Shown here one piece after another: positions 17,063 to 25,768 of a stretch of DNA of 64,000 nt; position 1 is the stretch's first letter; every line of letters begins with the position of its first letter. A program made the translations under genes and the position numbers. Source of the stretch: Olleya aquimaris (GTDB lineage Bacteria; Bacteroidota; Bacteroidia; Flavobacteriales; Flavobacteriaceae); assembly GCF_003259525.1 (NCBI RefSeq), contig NZ_QLLO01000002.1, positions 372,001 through 436,000 on the forward strand. The letters run 5' to 3'. Below the pieces are notes generated by a model. That model did not search any database. It was not told the origin of the DNA and saw nothing but the letters and a program-made list of their open reading frames with translations.

Positions 17063-17521
17063 TTATTTGTAAATTTTCTTAATACGATCTAGGTTTCGCT
17101 TATTATCTCTGTCCTTAATGGTTTCGCGTTTATCGTATAGTTTTTTACCCTTAGCTAGAGCAATGTCAAGTTTTGCTAAGCCTTTTTCGTTTAAAAATAA
17201 ACGTAACGGAATGATGGTTAATCCAGAGGTATTCACTTCTTTTTGAAGCTTTTTAAGTTCTTTTTTATTTAGAAGTAATTTACGTTCTGCTTTTGGTCTG
17301 TGGTTGTAGTAATTACCATAAGCATACTCTTGTACAGTCATGTTAATGACAAACAGTTCGCCTTGTTCGTTAAATTCACAAAACGATTCTGCTATAGACG
17401 CTTGACTGTTTCTAATAGATTTTATCTCTGTACCAGTTAAGACTATTCCAGCAGTATATTTGTCTAAGATTTCGTAATGAAATTTAGCCTTTTTATTAAG
17501 TATGTTTATCTTTTTTTGCAT
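17063..17521 (-). CDS. smpB: SsrA-binding protein SmpB
   Basis: SmpB binds tmRNA and carries it to stalled ribosomes for trans-translation. The protein has 152 residues with the canonical features: NKKAKFHYEILDKYTAGIVLTGTEIKS, ESFCEFNEQGELFVINMTV, LLLNKKELKKL, GLTIIPLRLFLNEKGLAKLDIALAKGKKLYDKRE and a basic C-terminal tail. The gene is on the same strand as the GNAT and histidine phosphatase genes, 34 bases after the GNAT stop. The tmRNA gene itself is not in the window. Confidence 0.97.
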   Translation of the reverse strand: MQKKINILNKKAKFHYEILDKYTAGIVLTGTEIKSIRNSQASIAESFCEFNEQGELFVINMTVQEYAYGNYYNHRPKAERKLLLNKKELKKLQKEVNTSGLTIIPLRLFLNEKGLAKLDIALAKGKKLYDKRETIKDRDNKRNLDRIKKIYK

Positions 17522-17555
17522 TATAGCAAAGCTAATAAAATAGAATGTAAAGCCA

Positions 17556-18068
17556 TTAAATTTGCTTGGACATTTTATGAATCCCTCTTAAATGTTCATG
17601 AATTAAATCAAAAGGCAATTGGTAAGTGTTTTGGATTGAAAACCCTTGTTTTAAATAAAATTGTAATGCTTGTTGTTGGTTTTGCATAGCTTCTAACCAT
17701 AATGTGTTAGACTGATTTTTTTTTGAAATCTCTTTGGTAATAGTCATCATTTTTTTACCTAATCCTTGTCCTTGATAGTCTTGATCTAAGTATAACCTAT
17801 GAAGCTTTGTAGATTTTGTTTCCGTGTTATGCACTAATCTGAGTATACCAATGTGTTTGTTAGCTTGTTGGATAAAAAAATAGTCAGAATTTGGTTGTTG
17901 TAATTCCTGTTTAAAATTATTATATCCGTATTGCGAATGGAGATACCAGGTGCAATCTTCATTTTGCCATAAATACTTATAAGCAGGTGGATAAATACGT
18001 TGCATCAATGCTAATAACGTATCATGATCTGATAACTGAATGACTTTTAAGCTAACACAATTACTCAT
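17556..18068 (-). CDS. GNAT family N-acetyltransferase
   Basis: An acetyl-CoA-dependent N-acetyltransferase of 170 residues. The acetyl-CoA binding motif A is YLDQDYQGQGLGKKMMTI (about 102-119), followed by NTLWLEAMQNQQQALQFYLKQGF, the usual motif B with the N/Q-x-A-x-x-F-Y pattern. The substrate is unknown. It starts 11 bases after the stop of the histidine phosphatase gene and precedes smpB, suggesting one transcript. Confidence 0.9.
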   Translation of the reverse strand: MSNCVSLKVIQLSDHDTLLALMQRIYPPAYKYLWQNEDCTWYLHSQYGYNNFKQELQQPNSDYFFIQQANKHIGILRLVHNTETKSTKLHRLYLDQDYQGQGLGKKMMTITKEISKKNQSNTLWLEAMQNQQQALQFYLKQGFSIQNTYQLPFDLIHEHLRGIHKMSKQI

Positions 18069-18079
18069 TTACAAAACAA

Positions 18080-18604
18080 TTATTTGATGTCTATGACTTT
18101 GTCTGTAATTTTTCCGTCTGTAATAGTAACTATAAACAGTTTGTAGTTGATGGAATCATCAATATCTTGATATTTTTCTTGATTTATAATGGCATTTACA
18201 AAGCTTGGTGTGGTATTACTATGACCAACAACTAAAACCGATTGTCCTTTAGTTTGATTTTTAAACTCTTGATAATCTATGTTGCGAGGATCATAAATTG
18301 TTATGGTTAGATTTTGGTCCTCTGCAGTAGGACGAGCAGTTGCTAGAGTACGATTGTAATTAGTAGAGTAGATGGCATCTAACTTTTTATTTTTAAAATG
18401 ACGTTGCCATAATTTTGCACGACGTTTACCTTTGGTGGTCAGATCAGGATTTTTATTAGTGGCATCACTTCGGTTTTTTTCGGCATGCCTAATAAAGTAA
18501 TAGGTTGTAGTTTGATTAGAGTCTTCTTGTTTTGTAAATGCAATAAACACTAAACAACTTACTAAAATTATTCCGACTATAAGTATTATTTTTTTCATAT
18601 TCAA
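18080..18604 (-). CDS. Histidine phosphatase (SixA/phosphoglycerate mutase-like), membrane-anchored
   Basis: A 174-residue member of the histidine phosphatase superfamily. The catalytic RHG-type motif reads YFIRHAEK (about residues 36-43). Support comes from LTTKGKRRA, IYSTNYNRTLATARPTA and the second catalytic His in VLVVGHSNTTP. The N-terminus is a hydrophobic segment with a lipobox-like LVSC (Cys about 17), so the enzyme is probably an envelope lipoprotein. The substrate is unknown. deoD ends seven bases upstream. Confidence 0.87.
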   Translation of the reverse strand: MNMKKIILIVGIILVSCLVFIAFTKQEDSNQTTTYYFIRHAEKNRSDATNKNPDLTTKGKRRAKLWQRHFKNKKLDAIYSTNYNRTLATARPTAEDQNLTITIYDPRNIDYQEFKNQTKGQSVLVVGHSNTTPSFVNAIINQEKYQDIDDSINYKLFIVTITDGKITDKVIDIK

Positions 18605-18610
18605 TTTACA

Positions 18611-19309
18611 TTAAGCAAGTTCTAGAGCAATATCTATCATCTCTTTAAAGGTGGTTTCTCGTTCTTTGCTGGTTGTTTTTTCTCCTGTAACTAAAGAGTC
18701 TGAAATGGTTAAAATGGCTAATGCATTAACGTTGTGTTTTGCTGCAACTGTGTATAGTCCAGCGGTTTCCATCTCGACGCACAACACACCAAATTTGCTC
18801 CATTTTTTATAAGACTCAAAATCGTCTGCATAAAATTCGTCTGACGTAAATACGTTACCAGCTTTAATTGGAATGTTTTTGGTTTTTGCTGCTTCTACTG
18901 CTTTTTGAAACAACTCAAAGCTAGCTGTAGGCGCATAATCTGCACCACCAAAACGTAGCTCATTAACACCAGAGTTGGACGAAGCAGCCATAGCTAAAAC
19001 AACGTCTCTAATTTTTATGTGTTTTTGGTAAGAGCCCGAACTTCCTACACGAATTAAGTTTTTAACTCCAAATTGAGTGATAAGCTCATGTGCATAAATG
19101 GAGATGCTTGGTACACCCATTCCTGTTCCCATTACAGAGACACGCTTTCCTTGGTAAGTTCCGGTATAACCTAACATTCCTCTGACTTCATTAAAGCATA
19201 CTGGATTATCAAAAAAGGTTTCGGCTATCCATTTTGCACGTAACGGATCACCTGGAAGTAGTATAGTTTCTGCGATATCGCCAGTATTGGCACCAATGTG
19301 TATGCTCAT
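18611..19309 (-). CDS. deoD: Purine nucleoside phosphorylase, DeoD type
   Basis: This enzyme splits purine (deoxy)nucleosides with phosphate into base and (deoxy)ribose-1-phosphate. The protein has 232 residues, the normal hexameric DeoD length. Family marks are [49 protein letters not shown] and [13 protein letters not shown] with [11 protein letters not shown] near the end (catalytic Asp). deoC is the next gene upstream, so both halves of deoxynucleoside salvage are adjacent. A tandem repeat array covers 19313-19420, directly before the start codon. Confidence 0.95.
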   Translation of the reverse strand: MSIHIGANTGDIAETILLPGDPLRAKWIAETFFDNPVCFNEVRGMLGYTGTYQGKRVSVMGTGMGVPSISIYAHELITQFGVKNLIRVGSSGSYQKHIKIRDVVLAMAASSNSGVNELRFGGADYAPTASFELFQKAVEAAKTKNIPIKAGNVFTSDEFYADDFESYKKWSKFGVLCVEMETAGLYTVAAKHNVNALAILTISDSLVTGEKTTSKERETTFKEMIDIALELA

Positions 19310-19312
19310 TTT

Positions 19313-19420
19313 AGTTTAAAGTATTTAAAGTTAGAAAGTATTTAAAGTTGAAAGTTTATAAAGTTGAAAGTATTTAAAGTTAGAAAATATTTAAAGTTGA
19401 ATGTTTATAAGTTAAATGTT
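19313..19420. repeat. Tandem repeat of about 16-17 bp upstream of deoD
   Basis: About six degenerate units of the form AAAGTATTTAAAGTTAG or AAAGTTTATAAAGTTG follow each other with no gap. The array ends four bases from the deoD start codon. On the minus strand each unit reads (T/C)AACTTTAAATACTTT, which includes TAnnTTTA or near it, one base short of the -7 promoter consensus TAnnTTTG. It could be promoter-like or simply low-complexity DNA. Confidence 0.85.
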
Positions 19421-19449
19421 AGGTCACAGTGAGCGCAGTCGAAGTGTTT
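19421..19449. repeat. Dispersed repeat, reverse orientation
   Basis: GGTCACAGTGAGCGCAGTCGAAGTG is the reverse form of the ACTTCGACnnnGCTCAnTG repeat family also seen at 14397-14422. It abuts the tandem array on one side and lies about 15 bases from the deoC stop on the other. Confidence 0.6.
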
Positions 19450-19463
19450 TTAACATCAGAAAT

Positions 19464-20132
19464 TTAATAGTTGTTTTTTACTGAATTACTACCAGTTACA
19501 ATAGCAATCCCGTTAGATGTGCCTATGCGTTGCACGCCAATATTAATATATTTTAAAGCTGTTTTAGTATCTCTAATACCACCAGACGCTTTTATTTTAG
19601 TGGTGCCATTACCAATTGCATTTTTCATTAGTTTAACGTCCTTAATGGTTGCTCCATCAGTACCAAATCCTGTAGAAGTTTTTATAAAATCTGCACCTGC
19701 TTTTATGGCTAATGTACTTGCTTTGGTGATGTCGTCTTCATTTAAATAACAAGTTTCTAAAATGACTTTTAATACGTTGTTTGGCATTTGCGATTTTACT
19801 GCTTGAATATCCTTTAAAACCGCATCAAAGTCGTTACTTTTTAGTAATCCAATGTTTAGTACCATATCAATTTCATCAGCTCCATCATTTAATGCTTGTT
19901 TGGTTTCTTCAACTTTAGCTGAAGTACTCATAGCACCTAACGGAAACCCAATGACACTACAGACTTTAATGGTACTATCTTGTAATTCGGCTTTAGCCAA
20001 ACCAACATAACAACTATTTACACAAACCGAAAAAAACTGATGTTGTTTGGCTTCACTACACAGTTGAATAATGTCTGCTTTTGTAGCAGTCGCTTTTAAT
20101 AAGGTATGATCTATATATTGGTTTAATTGCAT
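19464..20132 (-). CDS. deoC: Deoxyribose-phosphate aldolase
   Basis: DeoC cleaves 2-deoxyribose-5-phosphate to acetaldehyde and glyceraldehyde-3-phosphate. Family motifs are IDHTLLKATAT at the N-terminus, VCVNSCYVGLAK, VIGFPLGA, DEIDMVLNIG (catalytic Asp), and the Schiff-base lysine in GADFIKTSTGFG, with KASGGIRD near the end. ATG 20132 is chosen because it places the conserved YIDHTLLK six residues in; an upstream ATG at 20168 would add 12 unconserved residues. The resulting length is 222 residues, normal for the family. It pairs functionally with deoD downstream. Confidence 0.95.
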   Translation of the reverse strand: MQLNQYIDHTLLKATATKADIIQLCSEAKQHQFFSVCVNSCYVGLAKAELQDSTIKVCSVIGFPLGAMSTSAKVEETKQALNDGADEIDMVLNIGLLKSNDFDAVLKDIQAVKSQMPNNVLKVILETCYLNEDDITKASTLAIKAGADFIKTSTGFGTDGATIKDVKLMKNAIGNGTTKIKASGGIRDTKTALKYINIGVQRIGTSNGIAIVTGSNSVKNNY

Positions 20133-20201
20133 AGCATCAAAGTTACAGATTTTATAAAAGTGCAACAATGATTAATGTCATAAAAGTATTAAACATAAAA
20201 A

Positions 20202-20238
20202 AAGCAACACGCCACTTTAAGAAAGTATTGTGTTGCTT
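20202..20238 (-). terminator. Rho-independent terminator of clpB
   Basis: Read on the minus strand, AAGCAACAC (20238-20230) pairs with GTGTTGCTT (20210-20202) and is followed by a T-run. The loop holds a small inner stem (ACTTT/AAAGT). A second, perfect 14-base palindrome CGTGAAGCTTCACG at 20264-20277, also followed by T's on this strand, lies between it and the clpB stop, so there are two hairpins in tandem. Confidence 0.88.
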
Positions 20239-20306
20239 CTCAACTAACCAACCAAATTAAAAACGTGAAGCTTCACGCTTTATTTTATGTTAACAGAAAT
20301 TTATGA

Positions 20307-22916
20307 TTAAAATTCTTCTGCTACTAAATCACCTTGATTTCTAAAGACCAATTGACCGTCAAACGCATCTAGTAATATAATACTGTCTGTGCTCACTTTT
20401 CCAGATAAAATCTCTTTACTTAATTGATTTAAGACTTCTTTTTGAATCACTCGTTTAACAGGTCGTGCACCATATTCTGGATGATAGCCTTTTTCTGCTA
20501 AATACTGAATTGCTTCAGGAGTGGCATCAAAGGTAATCCCTTGTTTAGCAATCATTTTAGTTACACCTTTTAACTGTAAGCCTACAATTTCTGTAATATT
20601 GTCTTGTGTTAGTGGTGTAAACATGATTGTATCATCTATACGGTTTAAAAACTCTGGTCTAACCGTTTGTTTTAGCAATGCTAGCACGTCCACTTTTGCA
20701 GCTTCAATAGCAGAATCGATGTCTTTAGTCGCCTCAAAACGCTCTTGTATAATTTGACTTCCCATATTAGAGGTCATAATTATTATTGTGTTTTTAAAGT
20801 CTGCAGTACGACCTTTATTATCTGTTAAATGCCCTTCGTCCAATACTTGTAATAAAATATTAAAGGTATCAGGATGTGCTTTTTCAATTTCGTCTAGCAA
20901 TACTACTGAATACGGTTTACGTCTAACAGCTTCTGTTAATTGTCCACCTTCGTCATAGCCTACATATCCTGGAGGTGCACCAACCAATCTACTAACAGCA
21001 TGACGTTCTTGGTACTCGCTCATATCTATTCTGGTCATAGCGCTTTCATCATCAAATAAGTACTCTGCTAACGCTTTAGCAAGCTCTGTTTTACCAACTC
21101 CAGTGGTTCCTAAAAATAAGAAGGTACCAATTGGTTTTTGTGGGTTTTGTAAACCAGCTCGACTACGTCTTACAGCATCACTAACAGCAACTATAGCTTC
21201 TTCTTGTCCTACCACACGTTTGTGTAGTTGGTCTTCTAACTTTAATAGTTTTTCTCTGTCTGATTGCAACATTTTAGTTACAGGAATTCCTGTCCATTTT
21301 GCCACAACCTCTGCAATATCTTCATAGGTAACTTCCTCTTTGATTAAAGAGCTTTCCGACTGATTTTCTTGCAGTGTTTTTTGCAGCTTTTCCAATTCTT
21401 CTTGCGCTTCTTTAATCTTACCGTAACGTAATTCGGCTACTTTACCATAATCACCATCACGTTCAGCTTTTTCGGCTTCCAATTTAAAGTTTTCGATAGC
21501 TTGTTTAGTGTTTTGAATGTTATCTACAACTTCTTTTTCGCTTTTCCATTTAGCATTTATCTCGTTGCGTTCCTCTTTAAGATTAGCTAATTCAGAGCGT
21601 AAACTTTTAAGCTTCACTTCATCTTTTTCGCGTTTAATCGCTTCAATTTCGATTTCTAATTGCATAATTTTTCTATCCAAAACATCTAAATCTTCTGGTT
21701 TAGAATTAATTTCCATACGCAATTTAGAAGCTGCTTCATCCATTAAGTCAATTGCTTTATCTGGTAGAAATCTATTAGTAATGTAACGTTGAGACAACTC
21801 GACTGCACCAATAATAGCATCATCTTTAATACGCACTTTATGGTGTGTTTCGTACTTTTCTTTAATTCCTCTTAATATGGAAATGGCACTTTCTGTATCA
21901 GGCTCGTCAACCATTACTTTCTGAAAACGACGCTCTAAAGCTTTGTCTTTTTCAAAATATTTTTGGTACTCGTCTAAGGTTGTTGCACCTATAGCTCTTA
22001 ACTCTCCACGTGCTAAAGCAGGTTTTAAAATGTTAGCAGCATCCATAGCACCTTGTCCACCACCAGCACCAACAAGCGTGTGGATTTCGTCTATAAATAA
22101 GACAATGTCTCCATTGCTTTCTGTTACTTCTTTAATAACAGCTTTTAAGCGCTCTTCAAATTCGCCTTTAAATTTTGCACCAGCAATAAGTGCTCCCATA
22201 TCTAGAGCAAAAATTTGTTTGTCAACTAGATTTTCAGGAATATCACCATCTACAATTCTGTGTGCTAAACCTTCAGCAATAGCAGTTTTACCAGTACCTG
22301 GTTCACCGACTAAAATGGGGTTGTTTTTAGTACGTCTGGATAAAATTTGAAGGATACGTCTAATTTCTTCATCACGACCAATAACAGGGTCTAGTTTTCC
22401 GTCACGTGCTAATTGGTTTAAATTTTTAGCGTATTTGTTAAGTGAGTTATACGTCTCTTCTTGACTTTGTGAGGTCACTCGGTCTCCTTTTCTTAATTCG
22501 TCAATAGCAGCTTTTAGACCTTTTTCGGTCACACTTTGGTCTTTAAGCATTTGTGCTATTTTGCTGTTTGATTTAAAAATAGCCAATATAAAATGCTCGA
22601 TAGACACATAATCATCATTCATTGCTTTTGCAATAATAGATGCTTCGTTTAGGGTTTTTCCAGCCTCTCGAGATAACATAATATCACCTCCAGTAACTTT
22701 AGCAAAACTTTCTAGCTGTTTGTCTAAAGCTTGTTCTAAGACGTTGATATTTACATTCAATTTTTTTAAAATGAATGGTAATACGTTTTCATCAACTTCA
22801 AAAATGGCTTTAAAAAAGTGCTCGTTTTCTATTTGTTGATGCCCATAACTTTGTGCAATTTGTTGCGCACGTTGTATGGCTTCTTGCGATTTGATTGTAT
22901 AATTATTTGGGTTCAT
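20307..22916 (-). CDS. clpB: ATP-dependent disaggregase ClpB
   Basis: ClpB is a hexameric AAA+ protein that, with DnaK, pulls polypeptides out of aggregates after heat stress. The protein has 869 residues, a full length. The Clp N domain is at about 1-150. NBD1 carries Walker [16 protein letters not shown] (about 203) and Walker B VLFIDEIH. The coiled-coil middle domain spans about 400-540 (LQKTLQENQ region). NBD2 has Walker [16 protein letters not shown] (about 607) and [12 protein letters not shown]. It lacks a ClpP-binding loop, as expected of ClpB. It has its own tandem terminators. Upstream, TTCCGCT/AGCGGAA at 22935-22950 forms a hairpin within its 5' region. Confidence 0.98.
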   Translation of the reverse strand: MNPNNYTIKSQEAIQRAQQIAQSYGHQQIENEHFFKAIFEVDENVLPFILKKLNVNINVLEQALDKQLESFAKVTGGDIMLSREAGKTLNEASIIAKAMNDDYVSIEHFILAIFKSNSKIAQMLKDQSVTEKGLKAAIDELRKGDRVTSQSQEETYNSLNKYAKNLNQLARDGKLDPVIGRDEEIRRILQILSRRTKNNPILVGEPGTGKTAIAEGLAHRIVDGDIPENLVDKQIFALDMGALIAGAKFKGEFEERLKAVIKEVTESNGDIVLFIDEIHTLVGAGGGQGAMDAANILKPALARGELRAIGATTLDEYQKYFEKDKALERRFQKVMVDEPDTESAISILRGIKEKYETHHKVRIKDDAIIGAVELSQRYITNRFLPDKAIDLMDEAASKLRMEINSKPEDLDVLDRKIMQLEIEIEAIKREKDEVKLKSLRSELANLKEERNEINAKWKSEKEVVDNIQNTKQAIENFKLEAEKAERDGDYGKVAELRYGKIKEAQEELEKLQKTLQENQSESSLIKEEVTYEDIAEVVAKWTGIPVTKMLQSDREKLLKLEDQLHKRVVGQEEAIVAVSDAVRRSRAGLQNPQKPIGTFLFLGTTGVGKTELAKALAEYLFDDESAMTRIDMSEYQERHAVSRLVGAPPGYVGYDEGGQLTEAVRRKPYSVVLLDEIEKAHPDTFNILLQVLDEGHLTDNKGRTADFKNTIIIMTSNMGSQIIQERFEATKDIDSAIEAAKVDVLALLKQTVRPEFLNRIDDTIMFTPLTQDNITEIVGLQLKGVTKMIAKQGITFDATPEAIQYLAEKGYHPEYGARPVKRVIQKEVLNQLSKEILSGKVSTDSIILLDAFDGQLVFRNQGDLVAEEF

Positions 22917-22934
22917 ATATTGTTTTTATTTGTT

Positions 22935-22950
22935 TTCCGCTGTAGCGGAA
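22935..22950. repeat. Short palindrome TTCCGCTGTAGCGGAA
   Basis: A 16-base inverted repeat (stem TTCCGCT/AGCGGAA, two-base centre) 19 bases upstream of the clpB start. It is related to the TTTCGCTTTCGC(G/T)GAAA elements at 33283-33299 and 39021-39037. It could be a repeat or an operator-like site; nothing in the sequence decides. Confidence 0.5.
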
Positions 22951-23115
22951 CTTCGTTTTTAATTCTTAATTTCAGTGTGTATAAGTCAATTATCTTACCA
23001 ATTATAATTTCTTTAATTTTAATGTCAAAAAGTCACCTTAAGTATTGATTTTAAGGACATTTTGTCTGTTTTAATGTTTTTATAATAAGCTGTATGGCTT
23101 GTGTATGGTTTGTAA

Positions 23116-23148
23116 TTTGAATTCTTAAACCTTTAAGCAGTACTTTTG
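23116..23148 (+). promoter_or_regulatory. Promoter of the GH16 gene
   Basis: TTTG (23116-23119) and TACTTTTG (23141-23148) match the Bacteroidota -33 and -7 elements with 21 bases between them. Transcription would start near 23152, giving a leader of about 12 bases before ATG 23164. This argues against the TTG at 23146 as a start, since it lies inside the -7 box. Confidence 0.7.
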
Positions 23149-23163
23149 GGTAAAACTATTGTT

Positions 23164-24768
23164 ATGCGTTATATTTATTTGTTTTTATTTCTATTAGGTT
23201 CTTTGGTAAACGCTCAAGTTGTTCAAGACGATTTTGAAGGAGGAGGAACCATTACTTCATGGTATGGTGACAATTGCGGAATGAATATTAATTACATCAA
23301 TCCTTATCAAGAAACAATCAATACTTCCAATACGGTTTTAGAATATAATGATGTAGGTGGACAATATGCTAATGTGCAATTTGAAGTAAATACTAATTTT
23401 GATTTAACTACTAAAAATAGTTTTAGCTTAAAAGTATATGTACCATCTAGTGGATTAACAGGAAATCAAACCAATCAAATTTCTTTAAAACTGCAGGATA
23501 AAAATTTAGCTCAACCTTGGTCAACACAATCAGAGATTATTAAACCAATTGTATTAGATACTTGGCAAGAAGTGACTTTTGATTTTGAGAATGACAACTA
23601 TATCAATCTTGATGGAAACTCGCCACCACCAATACAGAGAACCGATTTTAACAAAGTAGTTATTCAATTAAACGGAGAAAATAATTACGATCATGTTTTA
23701 GCCTATTTAGATGATGTTTTACATTTTGATAGCGTTAGTAACGATCCTGTTTACGATAATTTAGTGTGGTCTGACGAGTTTGATGGTTCTGGAGCAATTG
23801 ATGCTAGCAAATGGTTTCAACAAACACAATTAATTGCTGGAGATAGTTGGGCAAACGGAGAAGAGCAACATTATACTAATCGTATAGATAACTCTTTTAG
23901 AGATAACGGAAGTCTAAAAATTGTTGCAAAAGGAGAAACTTATACAGATCAAGGAGTGACTAAAAATTATACTTCTGCGCGATTAAATTCTAAGTTTGCT
24001 TTTAAATATGGACGAGTGGAGATTCGTGCTAAATTACCATCTGTAGCAGGAACTTGGCCAGCAATGTGGTTGTTAGGTAAAAACATTAATGAAGATGGTG
24101 GTTATTGGGATAACCAAGGATTTGGAACAACCTCTTGGCCTGCTTGTGGCGAAATTGATATCATGGAACCTAATATTGCAAAAGATCAAATATTAGCCAC
24201 TTGGCATTGGGACAATGGTGGTGGTTATATGTATAATAGTAGCAGTATTGCAACCTCAAATACAGATACGTCACAAAACTTTCATATTTATGAATTGATT
24301 TGGAGTCCGCAGAACATGAAAATTTATATGGATGGGATTTTAATTAATCAACTTAATTCTATAGACCCATTTAATCAAGAGTTTTATATTTTATTAAATG
24401 TTGCAATGGGTGGAAGTTTAGGTGGACCAATCCAATCTGGATTTAACCAAGATACTATGGAAATTGATTATGTTAGAGTGTATCAAGAAAATACATTGAC
24501 CGTTTCAGATATTGTTTTGGAAGATAAAGTATCTGTGTACCCAAACCCAACAAGTCAGGATTTAAATATTCATATTATAGATACCAATTTGCAAAATGGA
24601 CAATTACAAGTTATGGATCTTAGTGGTCGTTTGATAACACAAGAGTCTTTTTATTTAAATGAAAACACTTTAGTGTATAACGTATCGACTTTAAATGCAG
24701 GCGTTTATTTTATAAAATTGATTTTTAACAATAATACTACCAAAACCTTTAAGATTATAAAGGAATAA
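23164..24768 (+). CDS. Secreted GH16 beta-glucanase (laminarinase-like) with T9SS tail
   Basis: A 534-residue secreted glycoside hydrolase of family 16, probably a beta-1,3-glucanase acting on laminarin-like polymers. Signal peptide MRYIYLFLFLLGSLVNAQ, then a carbohydrate-binding-like beta-sandwich (about 20-195), then the GH16 catalytic domain (about 200-440). The catalytic ExDxxE motif is in CGEIDIMEPN, with supporting WPAMWLLG and ATWHWDNGG. The C-terminal tail (VSVYPNPTSQDLNIHI to TFKIIKE) is a type IX secretion sorting domain. No SusC/SusD or other CAZyme genes are adjacent. The start is set by the signal peptide and the promoter. Confidence 0.93.
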   Translation: MRYIYLFLFLLGSLVNAQVVQDDFEGGGTITSWYGDNCGMNINYINPYQETINTSNTVLEYNDVGGQYANVQFEVNTNFDLTTKNSFSLKVYVPSSGLTGNQTNQISLKLQDKNLAQPWSTQSEIIKPIVLDTWQEVTFDFENDNYINLDGNSPPPIQRTDFNKVVIQLNGENNYDHVLAYLDDVLHFDSVSNDPVYDNLVWSDEFDGSGAIDASKWFQQTQLIAGDSWANGEEQHYTNRIDNSFRDNGSLKIVAKGETYTDQGVTKNYTSARLNSKFAFKYGRVEIRAKLPSVAGTWPAMWLLGKNINEDGGYWDNQGFGTTSWPACGEIDIMEPNIAKDQILATWHWDNGGGYMYNSSSIATSNTDTSQNFHIYELIWSPQNMKIYMDGILINQLNSIDPFNQEFYILLNVAMGGSLGGPIQSGFNQDTMEIDYVRVYQENTLTVSDIVLEDKVSVYPNPTSQDLNIHIIDTNLQNGQLQVMDLSGRLITQESFYLNENTLVYNVSTLNAGVYFIKLIFNNNTTKTFKIIKE

Positions 24769-24805
24769 TTTTGTAAGTTTAAAGGTGTAATACGACTTTT
24801 AAGCT

Positions 24806-25192
24806 ATGGGATTTTTTAAAAATATATTAGGCGGTTCGTCTGAGCCAAAAGAAGAGAAGGTACTTCCATGGAAGCCTCTAACAGATCTAAGTCAGTTAGC
24901 AGAAATTAAAACACGATCTAAAGATAAAACTCAGGTCATTTTTAAACATTCTACACGATGTGGGATTAGTAAAATGGTACTTAACCAATTTACAGATGCT
25001 TTTAATATTAATGCTAATTTGGATTTATATTATTTAGATTTACTAAATTACAGAGAGGTGTCTAATGAGGTTGGTTACCAATTTCAGGTCATGCATCAAA
25101 GTCCGCAATTATTAGTCATAAAAAATGAAGAAGTAGTTGCACATGCTAGTCATGGAGCGATAAATGAGATTGATTTAACAACATATGTTTAA
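24806..25192 (+). CDS. ytxJ: Bacillithiol system redox-active protein YtxJ
   Basis: A thioredoxin-fold protein of 128 residues from the DUF2847/YtxJ family, a monothiol bacilliredoxin-type factor in organisms that use bacillithiol. The active cysteine is Cys52 in KHSTRCGISKMVL, and the cis-Pro region is HQSPQLLVI. The bacillithiol link is known for the family, not shown here. It starts 37 bases after the GH16 stop and ends 9 bases before the DUF3124 lipoprotein, with which it is probably cotranscribed. Confidence 0.9.
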   Translation: MGFFKNILGGSSEPKEEKVLPWKPLTDLSQLAEIKTRSKDKTQVIFKHSTRCGISKMVLNQFTDAFNINANLDLYYLDLLNYREVSNEVGYQFQVMHQSPQLLVIKNEEVVAHASHGAINEIDLTTYV

Positions 25193-25201
25193 AAGATAAA
25201 A

Positions 25202-25711
25202 ATGAAACAGTTAATTGTCATTGTATTATTAGTAGTTGTAATTTTTGGATGTAATGAAAAATCAGAAAATGAAGCATTACCTTCTAATAATTGGCAAGCC
25301 ATGAAATGGACCAAAAGCTTGTCAGACTCGTTAGTTTCTGGGTCTACCTACTTATCTGTTTATTCTCATATTTACAGCACAACTGAGCATAAAACGCACG
25401 ATTTAACTGCAACCGTTAGTATTAGAAATATCAATAAGCAGGATACTATTTTTGTAAAAAAAGCAAGTTATTTTGATACTAAAGGCAATTTAATTAGAAC
25501 CTATTTTAATACACCAATTTTTGTAAAACCTATGCAAACTATTGAAATAGTAATAGACGAAAAAGATAAATCTGGTGGTTCTGGAGCCAATTTTGTTTTT
25601 GATTGGTTAGCACCAAAACAAGCTAATAAACCCTTATTTGAAGGTGTTATGATTACCACATATGGGCAACAAGGGTTGTCATTTACTACGCAAGGTGTTG
25701 AGATAGAGTAG
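25202..25711 (+). CDS. DUF3124 family lipoprotein
   Basis: A 169-residue predicted lipoprotein: hydrophobic N-terminus with the lipobox IFGC (Cys17), then a DUF3124-type beta-rich domain (about 50-165) with GSTYLSVYSHIYS, HDLTATVSIRNINKQDTIFV and GSGANFVFDWLA. The family has no known function and occurs in the envelope. It follows ytxJ by nine bases and is terminated by the hairpin at 25741-25762. Confidence 0.83.
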   Translation: MKQLIVIVLLVVVIFGCNEKSENEALPSNNWQAMKWTKSLSDSLVSGSTYLSVYSHIYSTTEHKTHDLTATVSIRNINKQDTIFVKKASYFDTKGNLIRTYFNTPIFVKPMQTIEIVIDEKDKSGGSGANFVFDWLAPKQANKPLFEGVMITTYGQQGLSFTTQGVEIE

Positions 25712-25740
25712 TTATAAAGCAATTAATTTAGAAATAAAAA

Positions 25741-25762
25741 ACGCCCAAATCACTTTGGGCGT
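25741..25762. terminator. Bidirectional terminator ACGCCCAAA / TTTGGGCGT
   Basis: A nine-base stem (25741-25749 and 25754-25762) with loop TCAC, flanked by A's and T's, between convergent genes. Its stem is identical to that at 29257-29278 on the other side of the large Calx-beta gene. Confidence 0.93.
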
Positions 25763-25768
25763 TTTTTT

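Noticed and set aside
21943-22350. A 135-codon plus-strand frame
   Set aside because: It is antisense to NBD1 of clpB and is explained by third-position codon bias.
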